Of a DNA stretch of 45,721 nucleotides, positions 17,463 to 25,380 are shown one piece after another. The translations under genes and the position numbers were made by a program. This DNA is from Nocardiaceae bacterium (GTDB taxonomy: Bacteria; Actinomycetota; Actinomycetes; Mycobacteriales; Mycobacteriaceae), in the NCBI GenBank assembly GCA_021372355.1, contig JAJFUQ010000091.1, forward strand, positions 1 through 45,721, given 5' to 3'. Each line of letters opens with the position of its first letter. Position 1 is the first letter of the stretch. The notes beneath the pieces are model-generated. The model made no database searches. It was not told the DNA's origin and was given only the letters and a program-made list of their open reading frames with translations.

Positions 17463-17726
17463 ATGGCACAGGAACCGATTTCGGAGTACGAGCGGGCACG
17501 TGTACGGCTCGAGAAGAAGCGCAAGTTCCGCAGTGACTGCGTGGCCTACGTCGTGGTCAACGCATTCCTGGTGGCGATCTGGGCATTGTCCGGCTTCGGC
17601 TACTTCTGGCCGGGCTGGGTTCTTGCGGGCTGGGGCGTGGGGCTGGCGCTCAGTGCCTGGGACGTGTTCTTCCGGCGTGAGGTGACCGACGCGGACATCC
17701 AACGAGAGTTGGGCAGAGCCGCGTGA
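17463..17726 (+). CDS. 2TM domain protein
   Basis: The product has 87 residues from ATG 17463, preceded by GAGAGGT. A basic N-terminus (YERARVRLEKKRKFRSDCV) leads into two membrane helices (AYVVVNAFLVAIWALSG and FWPGWVLAGWGVGLALSAW). It ends with FFRREVTDADIQREL. This matches the small '2TM domain' family, which can be stand-alone or fused to histidine kinases and has no assigned function. It converges with the glycosyltransferase gene, their stops 29 bp apart. Confidence 0.78.
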   Translation: MAQEPISEYERARVRLEKKRKFRSDCVAYVVVNAFLVAIWALSGFGYFWPGWVLAGWGVGLALSAWDVFFRREVTDADIQRELGRAA

Positions 17727-17754
17727 TTTTCTCCGTCCAGCCCGTGACGGGTGA

Positions 17755-18846
17755 TTATCGATACGGATGCGCGGCGTAGAAGCCCAGGTGTTCGACCGCC
17801 GCATCCTGCCACGTCATCGACATCGCAAGGCGGCGTCCGGCGTCGGCCTGAGTGGTATCGGCCAGGGCACTGGCAAGTTGTGCGGCCAGCGATTCGACAT
17901 CGGACGCGTAGCGGACTGTTTCACCGAAGACTTCGCGCAGTACCGGCAGGTCCCGAGTGACGACGGGCCGACCGGCGGCAAGGGCTTCCATCGCGGCCAG
18001 GCCGAAGCCTTCTTTGACCGATGGGAACGCGAACACGTCGGCCGCGGCAACCAGACTCGGCAGGTCATCATCGGCGATCGCACCCAGAACCACGGGTTCA
18101 ACAGCAAGCTCCTCGGCCAAGCGCTCGAAATCCACGCGGTAATCGCGGTAGTCGAAGAGTGTCTCGCCGCCCGCGAACACCAGCTGCACGTCGGGGTGCG
18201 CTCGGCGAAGCTTGGCGTAGGCCGTGAGGAGGTCGATGCTGCCCTTGCGTGGTTCGATTCCGCCCACCGCGAGGACGAAACTTCCGAACTCGTCGCGCCA
18301 GCGCTGCCGCGCGGCGCGCGCGTCCCGGGTGTCGGCCGCGGCCGCGGCGAACCGGTTGGCTTGGACTCCGTTCGGGATCACGGTCGGCTGGAAGCCCCAC
18401 CGGTGCTCGACCTCCGCAGCGACCGCGCGTGACACACAGATTCGGGCGTAGGGCTGAACCACCGCACGCTCATGGCACTCGGCAAGTACGGGAGTGGTGA
18501 ATTCGTCGAGGTGATGAATCGTCCGAATGCAGCGACCGACGGCGCTGGCACTGATGCAGTCCTGCGCGTGCACGATATCGAAATCCGTGGGATCGAAGTC
18601 TGCGCGCATCGTTTCGATCGATCGGAGAATGCGGTCTGTGACGGATTCGTCGGGGACATCTGGAAATGCGATCAGCTGCAACGCAACTCGTGGATCGACT
18701 GGTCGAAAGAAGCCTTCGTCACCACCGCGCGCCAGGGACCACACCGTGACCGTCGCCCCGAACTCGGCGAGGGCTTCGGCAAGGTTGAGCGTGTGGACGA
18801 CACCTCCTCGAGGTTTCGTCGAATACGTGAGCAGGGCGATTCGCAC
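17755..18846 (-). CDS. MSMEG_0565-family GT4 glycosyltransferase (Nit1C cluster)
   Basis: The 363-residue protein starts with GTG 18846 and is the last gene of the Nit1C operon. The GT4/GT-B layout is clear. The N-terminal domain has KPRGGVVHTLNLAEAL and DIVHAQDCISA. The C-terminal nucleotide-sugar domain has AVGGIEPRKGSIDLL, and the E-x7-E motif is within PSVKEGFGLAAMEALAAGRP. The family is, as I recall, restricted to nitrilase clusters of this type. The acceptor is unknown; it may decorate the small-molecule product of the cluster. It begins 3 bp after the preceding gene's stop. Confidence 0.87.
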   Translation of the reverse strand: MRIALLTYSTKPRGGVVHTLNLAEALAEFGATVTVWSLARGGDEGFFRPVDPRVALQLIAFPDVPDESVTDRILRSIETMRADFDPTDFDIVHAQDCISASAVGRCIRTIHHLDEFTTPVLAECHERAVVQPYARICVSRAVAAEVEHRWGFQPTVIPNGVQANRFAAAAADTRDARAARQRWRDEFGSFVLAVGGIEPRKGSIDLLTAYAKLRRAHPDVQLVFAGGETLFDYRDYRVDFERLAEELAVEPVVLGAIADDDLPSLVAAADVFAFPSVKEGFGLAAMEALAAGRPVVTRDLPVLREVFGETVRYASDVESLAAQLASALADTTQADAGRRLAMSMTWQDAAVEHLGFYAAHPYR

Positions 18847-18849
18847 GTG

Positions 18850-19683
18850 TCACTCCGACAGCTGGTAGGTCTCGGGGCGGCGTTCGGCGAGATGGTTGAG
18901 CACGCTGCGGGCTCGCGTGATCTCGGCCTCGGCATCGATTTCGACGCGGGCCAGTCCACCCACTGACCGGGTGGTGGCGAGCACGTCGCCGCCCGGTCCG
19001 ACGACCTTCGCCTGCCCGAGGAACCGCAGCGAGCCGGTCACTCCAGTCTGGTTTGACGACACCACGATTACTTGATTCTCGGCGGCCCGCGCGCAGTCGT
19101 ACAGATCGAACAGCCGCGACTGGCGGTCCGCGGGCAGACGTGACGCGCGGTCGGTGACGCTTGCCGGCCACGCCGACAGCGTCGCGATGATGTGTGCGCC
19201 CTGGAGTGCCAGGCTGCGGGCTGCTTCGGGAAACGTTTTGTCGTAGTCGATGAGCATTCCCAGGCGGCCGACCGGAGTGTCGAACGCGTCGAACCGGTCG
19301 CCGCCGGTGAAGACATCGGACTCGTGCACCGGAAGGTGCACCTTCCGGTGCACGCCGAGTACTCCGTCGCCAGTGATGCACGCGGCGGTGTTGTACCGCT
19401 TACCGTCCCGCATCTCAGCGAAACCGAAGCAGACGGTCATGTCGCCGCAAGCCTCTGCCAGCGCGGCGATCTCGGGTCCGTCGAGGTCGATGGACGGGGG
19501 CAGATCGTCCGGATCCGGGGTCCGCAGATCCCCGATGTAGCCGCCGAGCACGGCGTGGGGGAGGGCGAGCAACTGCACGCCCTCGCGGCGCGCCGATTCG
19601 ATGATGCCGAGCGCCTTCTCCACGGATCTGTCGAGATCGCGGCCGAAATGTGCTGCGACGGCGCCGATCGTCACCACTGCCAT
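18850..19683 (-). CDS. Nitrilase-fold protein with degenerate catalytic triad (Nit1C cluster)
   Basis: The 277-residue carbon-nitrogen hydrolase homologue clearly aligns with the intact nitrilase at 23718-24614. The catalytic Glu of the family (FPEAAIGGY in the neighbour) is His43 here (LPHAVLGGY). The nucleophilic Cys (ICYDKAFPE) is Asp146 (IDYDKTFPE). The Lys (RKVH, Lys114) is kept. Codons CAC and GAC were read directly from the complementary strand, so these are not frame errors. It should not hydrolyse nitriles or amides by the usual mechanism. It may bind the same ligand, form mixed oligomers with the active nitrilase, or serve as a regulator. It belongs to the MSMEG_0566 position of the cluster. 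Confidence 0.87.
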   Translation of the reverse strand: MAVVTIGAVAAHFGRDLDRSVEKALGIIESARREGVQLLALPHAVLGGYIGDLRTPDPDDLPPSIDLDGPEIAALAEACGDMTVCFGFAEMRDGKRYNTAACITGDGVLGVHRKVHLPVHESDVFTGGDRFDAFDTPVGRLGMLIDYDKTFPEAARSLALQGAHIIATLSAWPASVTDRASRLPADRQSRLFDLYDCARAAENQVIVVSSNQTGVTGSLRFLGQAKVVGPGGDVLATTRSVGGLARVEIDAEAEITRARSVLNHLAERRPETYQLSE

Positions 19684-19694
19684 GTTTGCGGAGC

Positions 19695-21116
19695 CTAGCT
19701 GACGCGAGCAGCGCCGAGCCCGGTCACCGACGAGGGCACGGCCGTGGTGACGAGTCCGTCCGGCCAGCGGAGATGAACGCCCGCACCGGGGACGAGTTCA
19801 CCGCACTCTGCGCTGGTCACGCCGTCCGGAAGCGGTTGCGGCTCACCAGCGACGGTCAGCATCCCGAAACCAGGGAAACAGGTGAGCCAGGACGCCATGT
19901 CGGCCGCCTCCGGGCGAGGTACGGATGCCACGTCGAGCACGACCCCGGTCCCCGAGGCTTCCGCGAGCATTCCGGCGGTACCGGCGATTCCAGCCATGCT
20001 CACGTCCTTCGCGGCGGCCGGTTGCATCCGGGTCACCAGCGAGTTCATTGCCCGCAGGTCGTCGGCACGGCGGATGCTGGTCGAATCCCACTGCCGCCCG
20101 GTGTGGCCAGGCCGCCATCCACCCGACACGTCGGCCGTGAGGCGAAGCCGATCTCCCGGCCGGCCGCCGCCGGAACGAACCGGCGAATTCGTGAAACCGA
20201 GAGCCGTCACGACGAGGCTCGCCGGAACACCGACTTGGGTGTGACCGCCGAGAACCGGCACGCCCCACGCTTCGGCCGCGCGCGCGATTCCGCGCACGAT
20301 GCGGGTGAGGTGGGACGTTGTCGGCGCGCCAATCGCGTCGAGAAGTCCGGTCGGTGCGGCGCCCATGGCGGCGAGGTCGTTCAGATTCACCAGCACCGAG
20401 CACCAACCCGCCCACTCCGGATCCCGCTCGACCATCGACGGAATGATCGCGTCGCAGGCGGCGATCATCCCGTGGCTGCCCGGCACGGGCACCCCGTCAT
20501 CGCCGCGGAACTCGCTCGGTCCCAAGCCGCCGGGCATTCCCCGGAAGGGCGCGAGAACGGGTGCGAGCATCGCTTTTGTGGAGTGGGCCAGCCGGTGGAT
20601 CCGGTCAATCGGCCACTGCATCCGGGTGTGGCGGACACCGCGAAAAATGTTCGTGTCCAACGTTTCCCAACCAAGTCGAGAAAAAACGCGCGCGTGCCGC
20701 GATTGCACATTCGCGTCGAACCGAAGGACGCCGTGCGACTCGGCATACGCGCACGCCGCGCGGATCAGGGCAGGTCCGATGCCGCTGTTTCGGGCACGTG
20801 CACTCACGGTCAGTCGACCACCAACCCACCAGCCGATGTCCGGAGACTGCATGGGCGACAGTCGCACCCCGCCCAGCACCTCCCGGTCGGCACCTACGGC
20901 GACCAGCACCACGGTTCGCACATCGTCGTCGACATCGTCGTGATCAGTCCCGGCGAACAACTGCTGGCGCTCGACGAACTCTTCGTGCCGCAGCCTCCGG
21001 TAGGCGGCGAGCGCTGCACCCGACTCCGCGCGCTGGATCAGGAAGCCGGCCCGATCCGGTACCGGCTCTCCCGCCAGCAATGCCATCGCACCGTAGGTTT
21101 CGACCCCGTCGTACAT
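19695..21116 (-). CDS. Fused MSMEG_0567/Sll0786 acetyltransferase and Sll0787-type AIR synthase-like protein
   Basis: The product has 473 residues from ATG 21116, which has GGAGGT upstream. The first 170 residues are a GNAT-type domain, with VLGGVRLSPMQSPDIGWWVG, GIGPALIRAACAYAESHG and RLGWETLD. The remaining 280 are like AIR synthase/PurM-HypE-SelD ATP-binding proteins, with VNLNDLAAMGAAPTGLLDAI, VPVLGGHTQVG, KDVSMAGIAGTAGMLAEASG and GFGMLTV. In cyanobacteria the two parts are separate proteins (Sll0786 and Sll0787), so this is a fusion. Expected chemistry is acetyl transfer plus ATP-dependent activation, but the substrate is unknown. It follows the radical SAM gene by 1 bp. Confidence 0.87.
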   Translation of the reverse strand: MYDGVETYGAMALLAGEPVPDRAGFLIQRAESGAALAAYRRLRHEEFVERQQLFAGTDHDDVDDDVRTVVLVAVGADREVLGGVRLSPMQSPDIGWWVGGRLTVSARARNSGIGPALIRAACAYAESHGVLRFDANVQSRHARVFSRLGWETLDTNIFRGVRHTRMQWPIDRIHRLAHSTKAMLAPVLAPFRGMPGGLGPSEFRGDDGVPVPGSHGMIAACDAIIPSMVERDPEWAGWCSVLVNLNDLAAMGAAPTGLLDAIGAPTTSHLTRIVRGIARAAEAWGVPVLGGHTQVGVPASLVVTALGFTNSPVRSGGGRPGDRLRLTADVSGGWRPGHTGRQWDSTSIRRADDLRAMNSLVTRMQPAAAKDVSMAGIAGTAGMLAEASGTGVVLDVASVPRPEAADMASWLTCFPGFGMLTVAGEPQPLPDGVTSAECGELVPGAGVHLRWPDGLVTTAVPSSVTGLGAARVS

Positions 21117-21117
21117 C

Positions 21118-22173
21118 TCAACCTCCGACCGCTTGAAGAATCCCGCAGGCACCGCACGCAGCACATCCGGCCTTCTGATCCGTGCCCTGCATCGACGCAT
21201 GAGCCAACTGCCGCGCGACCTCGCGCGAGACCTTTTCCAGGACGTCCGGGGCCGGTCCGGAAGCTCCGTCGACGTCGACCGCCAACGTTCCCGCGACCGG
21301 CCGGAACGGAACCACGAAGGGGTAGACGCCCATCTCGATGAGCTCCCGGGCCCCGGCGACGAGCTCATCCGGATCTTCCCCAAGGCCGACGAGGAGATAC
21401 GTCGACACCTGGTTTCGACCGAACACCCGGACTGCCTCCCGCCACGCTGCTCGGTACTCGTCGAGCGACACTGTCGACTTGCCCGGCATCCAGCGCTGAC
21501 GGACGGCGTCGTCCAGCGACTCGACGTGGATCCCGATCGAGTCCGCGCCGGCCGCCTTGAGTTCGGCGATCGTCGAGAGGTCCGCTGGGGGCTCGATCTG
21601 CACTTGAATGGGCAGTTGTGGAACCGCCTCTTTGACGGCCTTGACGCACCGAGCGACATGCCGAGCGCCCCGGTCCTTTCCGGCCGACGTGCCGGTCGTC
21701 ATCACCATGTTGGTGACGCCGTCGAGGCGCACTGCCGCGACAGCGACCTCGGCGAGCTGGTCGGGCCGTTTGACTGCGATGGTGGCGCCCGAGCGCAGGG
21801 ACTCCTCGATCGAGCAGAACCGGCATCGCTGAGATTCCTCGTAGCGAATGCACGTCTGCACCACCGTCGTGGCGAGCACGTTGGTGCCGTGCAGGCGTGC
21901 GATCTTCTCGTAGCTCACGCCGTCGACGGTCTCCAGGTCGTAGAACCGCGGTCGCGAGACGGTGCGCAGATCGATGCCAGTGTCTTCGCCGTCGAAGAGG
22001 ATGCGGTCGCCGTCATAGACGTACGGACTCAGCGGGTTGCGGGGGAGCGCGGCCGCCAGCCCGTCCAGGACCACGTGCCCGTCGTCGCTCGGTCCGGCAC
22101 CTGCGGATCGGTTGACCGGGGGCGTGCCGCGCACCCCGAGAAGTGTCAGGTCAACCCGAGTGGAGATGGACAT
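21118..22173 (-). CDS. MSMEG_0568-family radical SAM protein (Nit1C cluster)
   Basis: The product has 351 residues from ATG 22173, which overlaps the previous stop by 1 bp. Candidate [4Fe-4S]-SAM ligands are Cys108, Cys117 and Cys120 in CIRYEESQRCRFC, a C-x8-C-x2-C spacing instead of the usual C-x3-C-x2-C. A barrel-like core follows (MVMTTGTSAGKDRG, VQIEPPADLSTIAELKAAGA, VSTYLLVGLGED). The C-terminus carries Cys337, Cys340 and Cys343 (GCAACGACG), perhaps a second cluster or metal site. This is the key radical enzyme of the cluster; its reaction is unknown. Confidence 0.88.
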   Translation of the reverse strand: MSISTRVDLTLLGVRGTPPVNRSAGAGPSDDGHVVLDGLAAALPRNPLSPYVYDGDRILFDGEDTGIDLRTVSRPRFYDLETVDGVSYEKIARLHGTNVLATTVVQTCIRYEESQRCRFCSIEESLRSGATIAVKRPDQLAEVAVAAVRLDGVTNMVMTTGTSAGKDRGARHVARCVKAVKEAVPQLPIQVQIEPPADLSTIAELKAAGADSIGIHVESLDDAVRQRWMPGKSTVSLDEYRAAWREAVRVFGRNQVSTYLLVGLGEDPDELVAGARELIEMGVYPFVVPFRPVAGTLAVDVDGASGPAPDVLEKVSREVARQLAHASMQGTDQKAGCAACGACGILQAVGG

Positions 22174-23432
22174 CAGGTCCCCGCAGTCGCCAGTGACCGC
22201 GCGATGATCGCGTCGGCGATGTGCTTGGCGTCGCGGTCGATACCGAGGAACCGGCCCGAGCCCCAGGTGTGCATCCACGGCAATCCCACGAAGCTGAGTC
22301 CCGGAACGCTGGTCAGGCCGCGGTTCTGCAGCGGTCGCCCGGCGCCGTCGAACGCGCTCGCCTCGATCCACCGGTAATCGGGTCGGTAGCCGATCGCCCA
22401 GACGATGCTCGTGACGCCTTCGGCCGCGAGATCGAGCATCAGCGGGTCTTCGTCCGGTGTCCAGACCGGTTCGTAGCGCGATGGTGCACCGGCCTTGACG
22501 CCGGTCCGCGCGATGTACGCATCGATGTCGGAGCAGATCGAGTTGTAGACCGAGTCGGCCTTGTCGAGGGCACTCGTGAGCGTCGGCTTGAAGTCGAGGG
22601 ATGAGTCCTTGCCGTTGACGAGCAGCCCGTACAACTTCATGCCCTCGACTGCGAATTGCCGCAGATCGATGTCCCGTCCTCCGTCGCGGCCCGTGACGTA
22701 GTGGTTCGTCTTCTCGCGAGCGGCCTTGCCACCGGGATAGACGCCGGCCGGAATGTCGTACAAGCCCATCTCCGCGAGCCAGGTCATCACGTCCTTGCCG
22801 CGATAGAAGCGCGCGACCCGTGGTGCGTCGCCGCAGGCCAGGTGCACTTGGCGGCCGGCGAGATGCAGATCTTCGGCGATCTGGGCACCGGACTGCCCGG
22901 TCCCCACCACCAGGACCGCTCCGTCGGGGAGTTGTTCGGGATTGCGGTAGAGCTCGGAGTGGATCTGGGTGATCGACGGGTCGAGCGAACCTGCCCAGGG
23001 CGGCATGATCGGCAGGGGGTATCCGCCGGTCGCGATCACGACCTCGTCGGCGACCAGCGTTGCCTCACTACCGTCGTGAACGTAGGTCAGCTCGAATCCG
23101 CCCGCTTCGGCAACCCGCAGCCGGGTGACTGTGGTGTGGGTCTGAATCGGCGGGTCGAAGGTGTCGAGCCAGCCCGCGAGCCATTCGACGACCTCGTCGC
23201 GCTTCATGAAGCCGTCCGGGTCCGGTCCGGTATACGCGTAGCCCGGAAGTTTGCAATGCCAGTTGGGCGTGACGAGCGTGAAGTTGTCCCAGCGCGTCGA
23301 GGCCCAAGCATGGGTGGGGGTCTTCGCTTCGAAAACGATGTGCTCGACGCCGGCGTGCGCGAGGTACCAGGAAACGGACAGGCCGGCCTGGCCACCGCCG
23401 ATGATCGCGACCGGGATTCTGTTCTCGATCAT
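22173..23432 (-). CDS. MSMEG_0569-family flavin-dependent oxidoreductase (Nit1C cluster)
   Basis: The 419-residue protein starts at ATG 23432, overlapping the stop of the upstream small gene in ATGA. The FAD motif is VAIIGGGQAGLSVSWYL at the N-terminus, and the NAD(P)H motif is VLVVGTGQSGAQIAEDL near residue 170. The C-terminus has VWAIGYRPDYRWI and LSFVGLPWMHTWGSGRFLGI, typical of flavin monooxygenase-like proteins. It probably oxygenates or oxidises the cluster's small molecule. It is cytosolic; no signal peptide is seen. Confidence 0.88.
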   Translation of the reverse strand: MIENRIPVAIIGGGQAGLSVSWYLAHAGVEHIVFEAKTPTHAWASTRWDNFTLVTPNWHCKLPGYAYTGPDPDGFMKRDEVVEWLAGWLDTFDPPIQTHTTVTRLRVAEAGGFELTYVHDGSEATLVADEVVIATGGYPLPIMPPWAGSLDPSITQIHSELYRNPEQLPDGAVLVVGTGQSGAQIAEDLHLAGRQVHLACGDAPRVARFYRGKDVMTWLAEMGLYDIPAGVYPGGKAAREKTNHYVTGRDGGRDIDLRQFAVEGMKLYGLLVNGKDSSLDFKPTLTSALDKADSVYNSICSDIDAYIARTGVKAGAPSRYEPVWTPDEDPLMLDLAAEGVTSIVWAIGYRPDYRWIEASAFDGAGRPLQNRGLTSVPGLSFVGLPWMHTWGSGRFLGIDRDAKHIADAIIARSLATAGT

Positions 23433-23725
23433 GACGTCACCAACGGGGGATGCATCGCCACGACGGTGACTTCGGCATGCGGTGGAAAGTTGGCCGCAGT
23501 GGCGGTGATCCGGCTGGTCGTCTCCGCGGCCGACGTGCAGTAGAAGCCGAACTTCGCCTTCACGCGTTCCGCCGCTTCTCCTAGCGCCGTGGTCGACCGC
23601 GCGACGAACTCGGAGACGGTGTAGGTGGTGCCGGTCTGCAGATGGTCGTGCATGACCAGACTGGGTGAGTAGCAACTCGCTGTCGTGCCGTCCGGCCAGC
23701 GGACGTCGAAGGTCATTTCAGGCAT
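23429..23725 (-). CDS. MSMEG_0570-family small nitrogen-starvation response protein
   Basis: The 98-residue protein overlaps the nitrilase stop by 8 bp and the flavoprotein start by 4 bp, so it is translationally coupled on both sides. It has a beta-rich N-terminus (MTFDVRWPDGTTASCYSPS), YTVSEFVARSTTALGEAAERV, and FYCTSAAETTSRI, which contains Cys63. It belongs to a family named only from its cluster membership. No catalytic motif is evident. It may bind the substrate or form a complex with a neighbour. Confidence 0.83.
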   Translation of the reverse strand: MPEMTFDVRWPDGTTASCYSPSLVMHDHLQTGTTYTVSEFVARSTTALGEAAERVKAKFGFYCTSAAETTSRITATAANFPPHAEVTVVAMHPPLVTS

Positions 23726-24614
23726 GAGCCAACTCCTTCCACGCGGCGGACAATCCGTCCGTCTGGGTGAGTGCGCTGTAAACGTCGGGCCGGCGGTCGC
23801 GCAGGTGGAACATGCCGGCCCGCATCGTCCGGAATGTCTCGTCGATGTCGACGTCGGCGACTGCCATGCCACTGCCCAACAGCGTGGTGGCGAGGATGTT
23901 GCCACCCGGGTCGACGACTTTCGCGTTGCCCACGTATCGCAGCGAGCCGAACGTTCCGGACTGGTTCGCGGCCACCCAGAAGATCTGGTTGTCCAGAGCG
24001 CGGGCGATGTCGAACTGGTTGAAGCGGTACGTCCAGCGGTCGGCCTGCAGGTCGTCGGCAGTCGCGGTTCGGGCGGCCGGCCAGGCCGACAGGCTCGCCA
24101 CGATCTCCGCACCGCGCAGCGCCATGGTGCGCGCCGCCTCGGGGAATGCCTTGTCGTAGCAGATCTGCAGGCCGACCCGGCCGACCGGAGTGTCGAAGAC
24201 GCCGTAGTCGTGGCCCGCGGAATACGACATCGCCTCCCCGAGCGGTTGGTGGACCTTGCGGTAAGAGCCGTAGATCTGTCCGCCGTCGAGGACGGCTGCG
24301 GCGTTGTACCGGGTTTCGCCGTCCTCGGCGAGTTCGCAGAAGCCGATCGCGACGACCAGATCCCCGACGAGGCTCTGCACTTTCTTTAATTCCGGCCCGT
24401 CCAAGGAAATTGCAGGTGGAAGAGATCGCTTTGTGGTTCGGAGAGAATCTCCATGATTTCCGAGGGACGAAAGATAACCCCCGATCGCGGCTTCCGGAAA
24501 AGCGACGAAATCGACGTTTCGTTCTCGGGCTTCGCGCACGAATTCGCTGATCACCGCATAGTTCTGATCGAGCTCGCGGGTGAAATTCGCAGATACTGCA
24601 CCTAATGTCGTCAT
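23718..24614 (-). CDS. Nit6803/Nit1C-type nitrilase, catalytic triad intact
   Basis: The product has 298 residues from ATG 24614, only 5 bp after the preceding stop. The triad is complete: Glu41 in FPEAAIGGY, Lys120 in YRKVHQP and Cys152 in ICYDKAFPE. The sequence runs in the normal order of the carbon-nitrogen hydrolase superfamily, at a length near the shorter cyanobacterial Nit6803 type. It should hydrolyse a nitrile, or an amide, made or used by the cluster. In this operon it is paired with a second nitrilase-fold protein that lost Glu and Cys (18850-19683). Confidence 0.9.
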   Translation of the reverse strand: MTTLGAVSANFTRELDQNYAVISEFVREARERNVDFVAFPEAAIGGYLSSLGNHGDSLRTTKRSLPPAISLDGPELKKVQSLVGDLVVAIGFCELAEDGETRYNAAAVLDGGQIYGSYRKVHQPLGEAMSYSAGHDYGVFDTPVGRVGLQICYDKAFPEAARTMALRGAEIVASLSAWPAARTATADDLQADRWTYRFNQFDIARALDNQIFWVAANQSGTFGSLRYVGNAKVVDPGGNILATTLLGSGMAVADVDIDETFRTMRAGMFHLRDRRPDVYSALTQTDGLSAAWKELAHA

Positions 24615-24619
24615 CAGGG

Positions 24620-25144
24620 TCACACCATGTAGGTCGAATTGATGATGGCACCCTTGCGGGCGTAGTGGATGAGCGCGTCCTGGACGTCGAGCGGGTGCGC
24701 CGGAATGACGCCGGCGATCAGGTCCTCTTCGCGCCCGCCGTGCAATGCCAGGCCGAATCGGCAGCAAAACACCGTCCCGCCTTCTTTGATGAACGTTTCG
24801 AGCGCGTTGTTGATGTTCTGCTCGCCCGGGAAACCCGAGTCGCCGGTGGTCGGAAAACCGCGCGTGGCCAGGCAGTTTATGGCGCCAGGGCCGTAGAAGT
24901 ACATCGCCGACTCGAAACCCTTGCGGAGCGCGCGGGTGGCCTGCAGAACCGCGACGAAGCTGACCGACGATTCGTGCGCGATGCCGTGAACGAGGGTGAA
25001 GTACGATTCGCCGTTCTCGGCTTTGTAGTCCGGGAAGATCTTCGTCCCGCCGTAGATGTTGCTGCCTTTGGGCAGTGCGGGGTGCGGAATCTCGGCGAGA
25101 GAGGTCTTGATGTTCTCGGAAATGGCGTCGTCGAATTCAGGCAT
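24620..25144 (-). CDS. MSMEG_0572/Sll0783-family nitrogen starvation response protein, first gene of Nit1C operon
   Basis: The 174-residue protein has AGGAG 7 bp before its ATG. It reads NIYGGTKIFPDYKAENGESY, then VAVLQATRALRKGFESAMYFYGPGAINC, then VFCCRFGLALHGGREEDLI, a DsrE-like alpha/beta small domain with Cys residues at 90, 126 and 127. Sll0783 was, as I recall, found as a nitrogen-starvation-induced cyanobacterial gene, which gave the family its name. Being first in the operon, it sits next to the leader dyad and GlnR-like boxes. Its biochemical role is unknown. Confidence 0.87.
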   Translation of the reverse strand: MPEFDDAISENIKTSLAEIPHPALPKGSNIYGGTKIFPDYKAENGESYFTLVHGIAHESSVSFVAVLQATRALRKGFESAMYFYGPGAINCLATRGFPTTGDSGFPGEQNINNALETFIKEGGTVFCCRFGLALHGGREEDLIAGVIPAHPLDVQDALIHYARKGAIINSTYMV

Positions 25145-25209
25145 GGTAATCTCCTCTGTGGGAATGAATTCCGCGAACTGTGGCGGTGGGCGGATTCATT
25201 GCGAATCTC

Positions 25210-25249
25210 GAACTGAAGTGTCAGACCCATCGCTGACACTTCATAGTTC
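25210..25249 (-). promoter_or_regulatory. Strong inverted repeat in the Nit1C leader
   Basis: TGAAGTGTCAG and CTGACACTTCA form an 11-bp perfect stem around an 8-nt loop. GAACT/AGTTC can extend it past a 2-nt bulge. It lies 66 bp before the operon's first start codon. No T-run follows on the minus strand, so it is an operator or a leader hairpin and not a plain terminator. Confidence 0.6.
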
Positions 25250-25260
25250 ACTCCCGAATT

Positions 25261-25276
25261 GTTTCGCGGTGGTTGC
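25261..25276 (-). promoter_or_regulatory. GlnR-like box (proximal)
   Basis: On the minus strand this reads GCAAC-CACCGC-GAAAC, which meets the AC-n9-AC core and GAAAC half of the actinobacterial GlnR consensus (gTnAC-n6-GaaAC). It lies 117 bp before the Nit1C start. The match is by eye; one consensus base (T) is C here. Confidence 0.4.
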
Positions 25277-25302
25277 CGTTGTAATAATTGGCGCCGCGTT
25301 AT

Positions 25303-25329
25303 GTTTCGGATGATTAACCCGCGTGAAAC
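25303..25329 (+). promoter_or_regulatory. GlnR-like box array (distal)
   Basis: Three pentamers, GTTTC, TTAAC and GAAAC, are separated by exactly 6 bp each, so they recur every 11 bp. The last two give the AC-n9-AC pattern of GlnR half-sites. It lies 160-185 bp upstream of the Nit1C operon, whose families are named after nitrogen starvation. Confidence 0.42.
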
Positions 25330-25380
25330 AACAATTCCGTGTCGTCCGTTTGACGGAACGACTCGGACCACTTACACACG

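Noticed and set aside
17741..17751. CCCGTGACGGG as a bidirectional terminator between convergent genes
   Set aside because: The stem is only 4-5 bp and no T-run follows on either strand.
21117..21659. Extension of the GNAT-AIR protein upstream
   Set aside because: It overlaps the radical SAM gene in another frame and is Arg/Ser-rich; ATG 21116 has a GGAGGT site.
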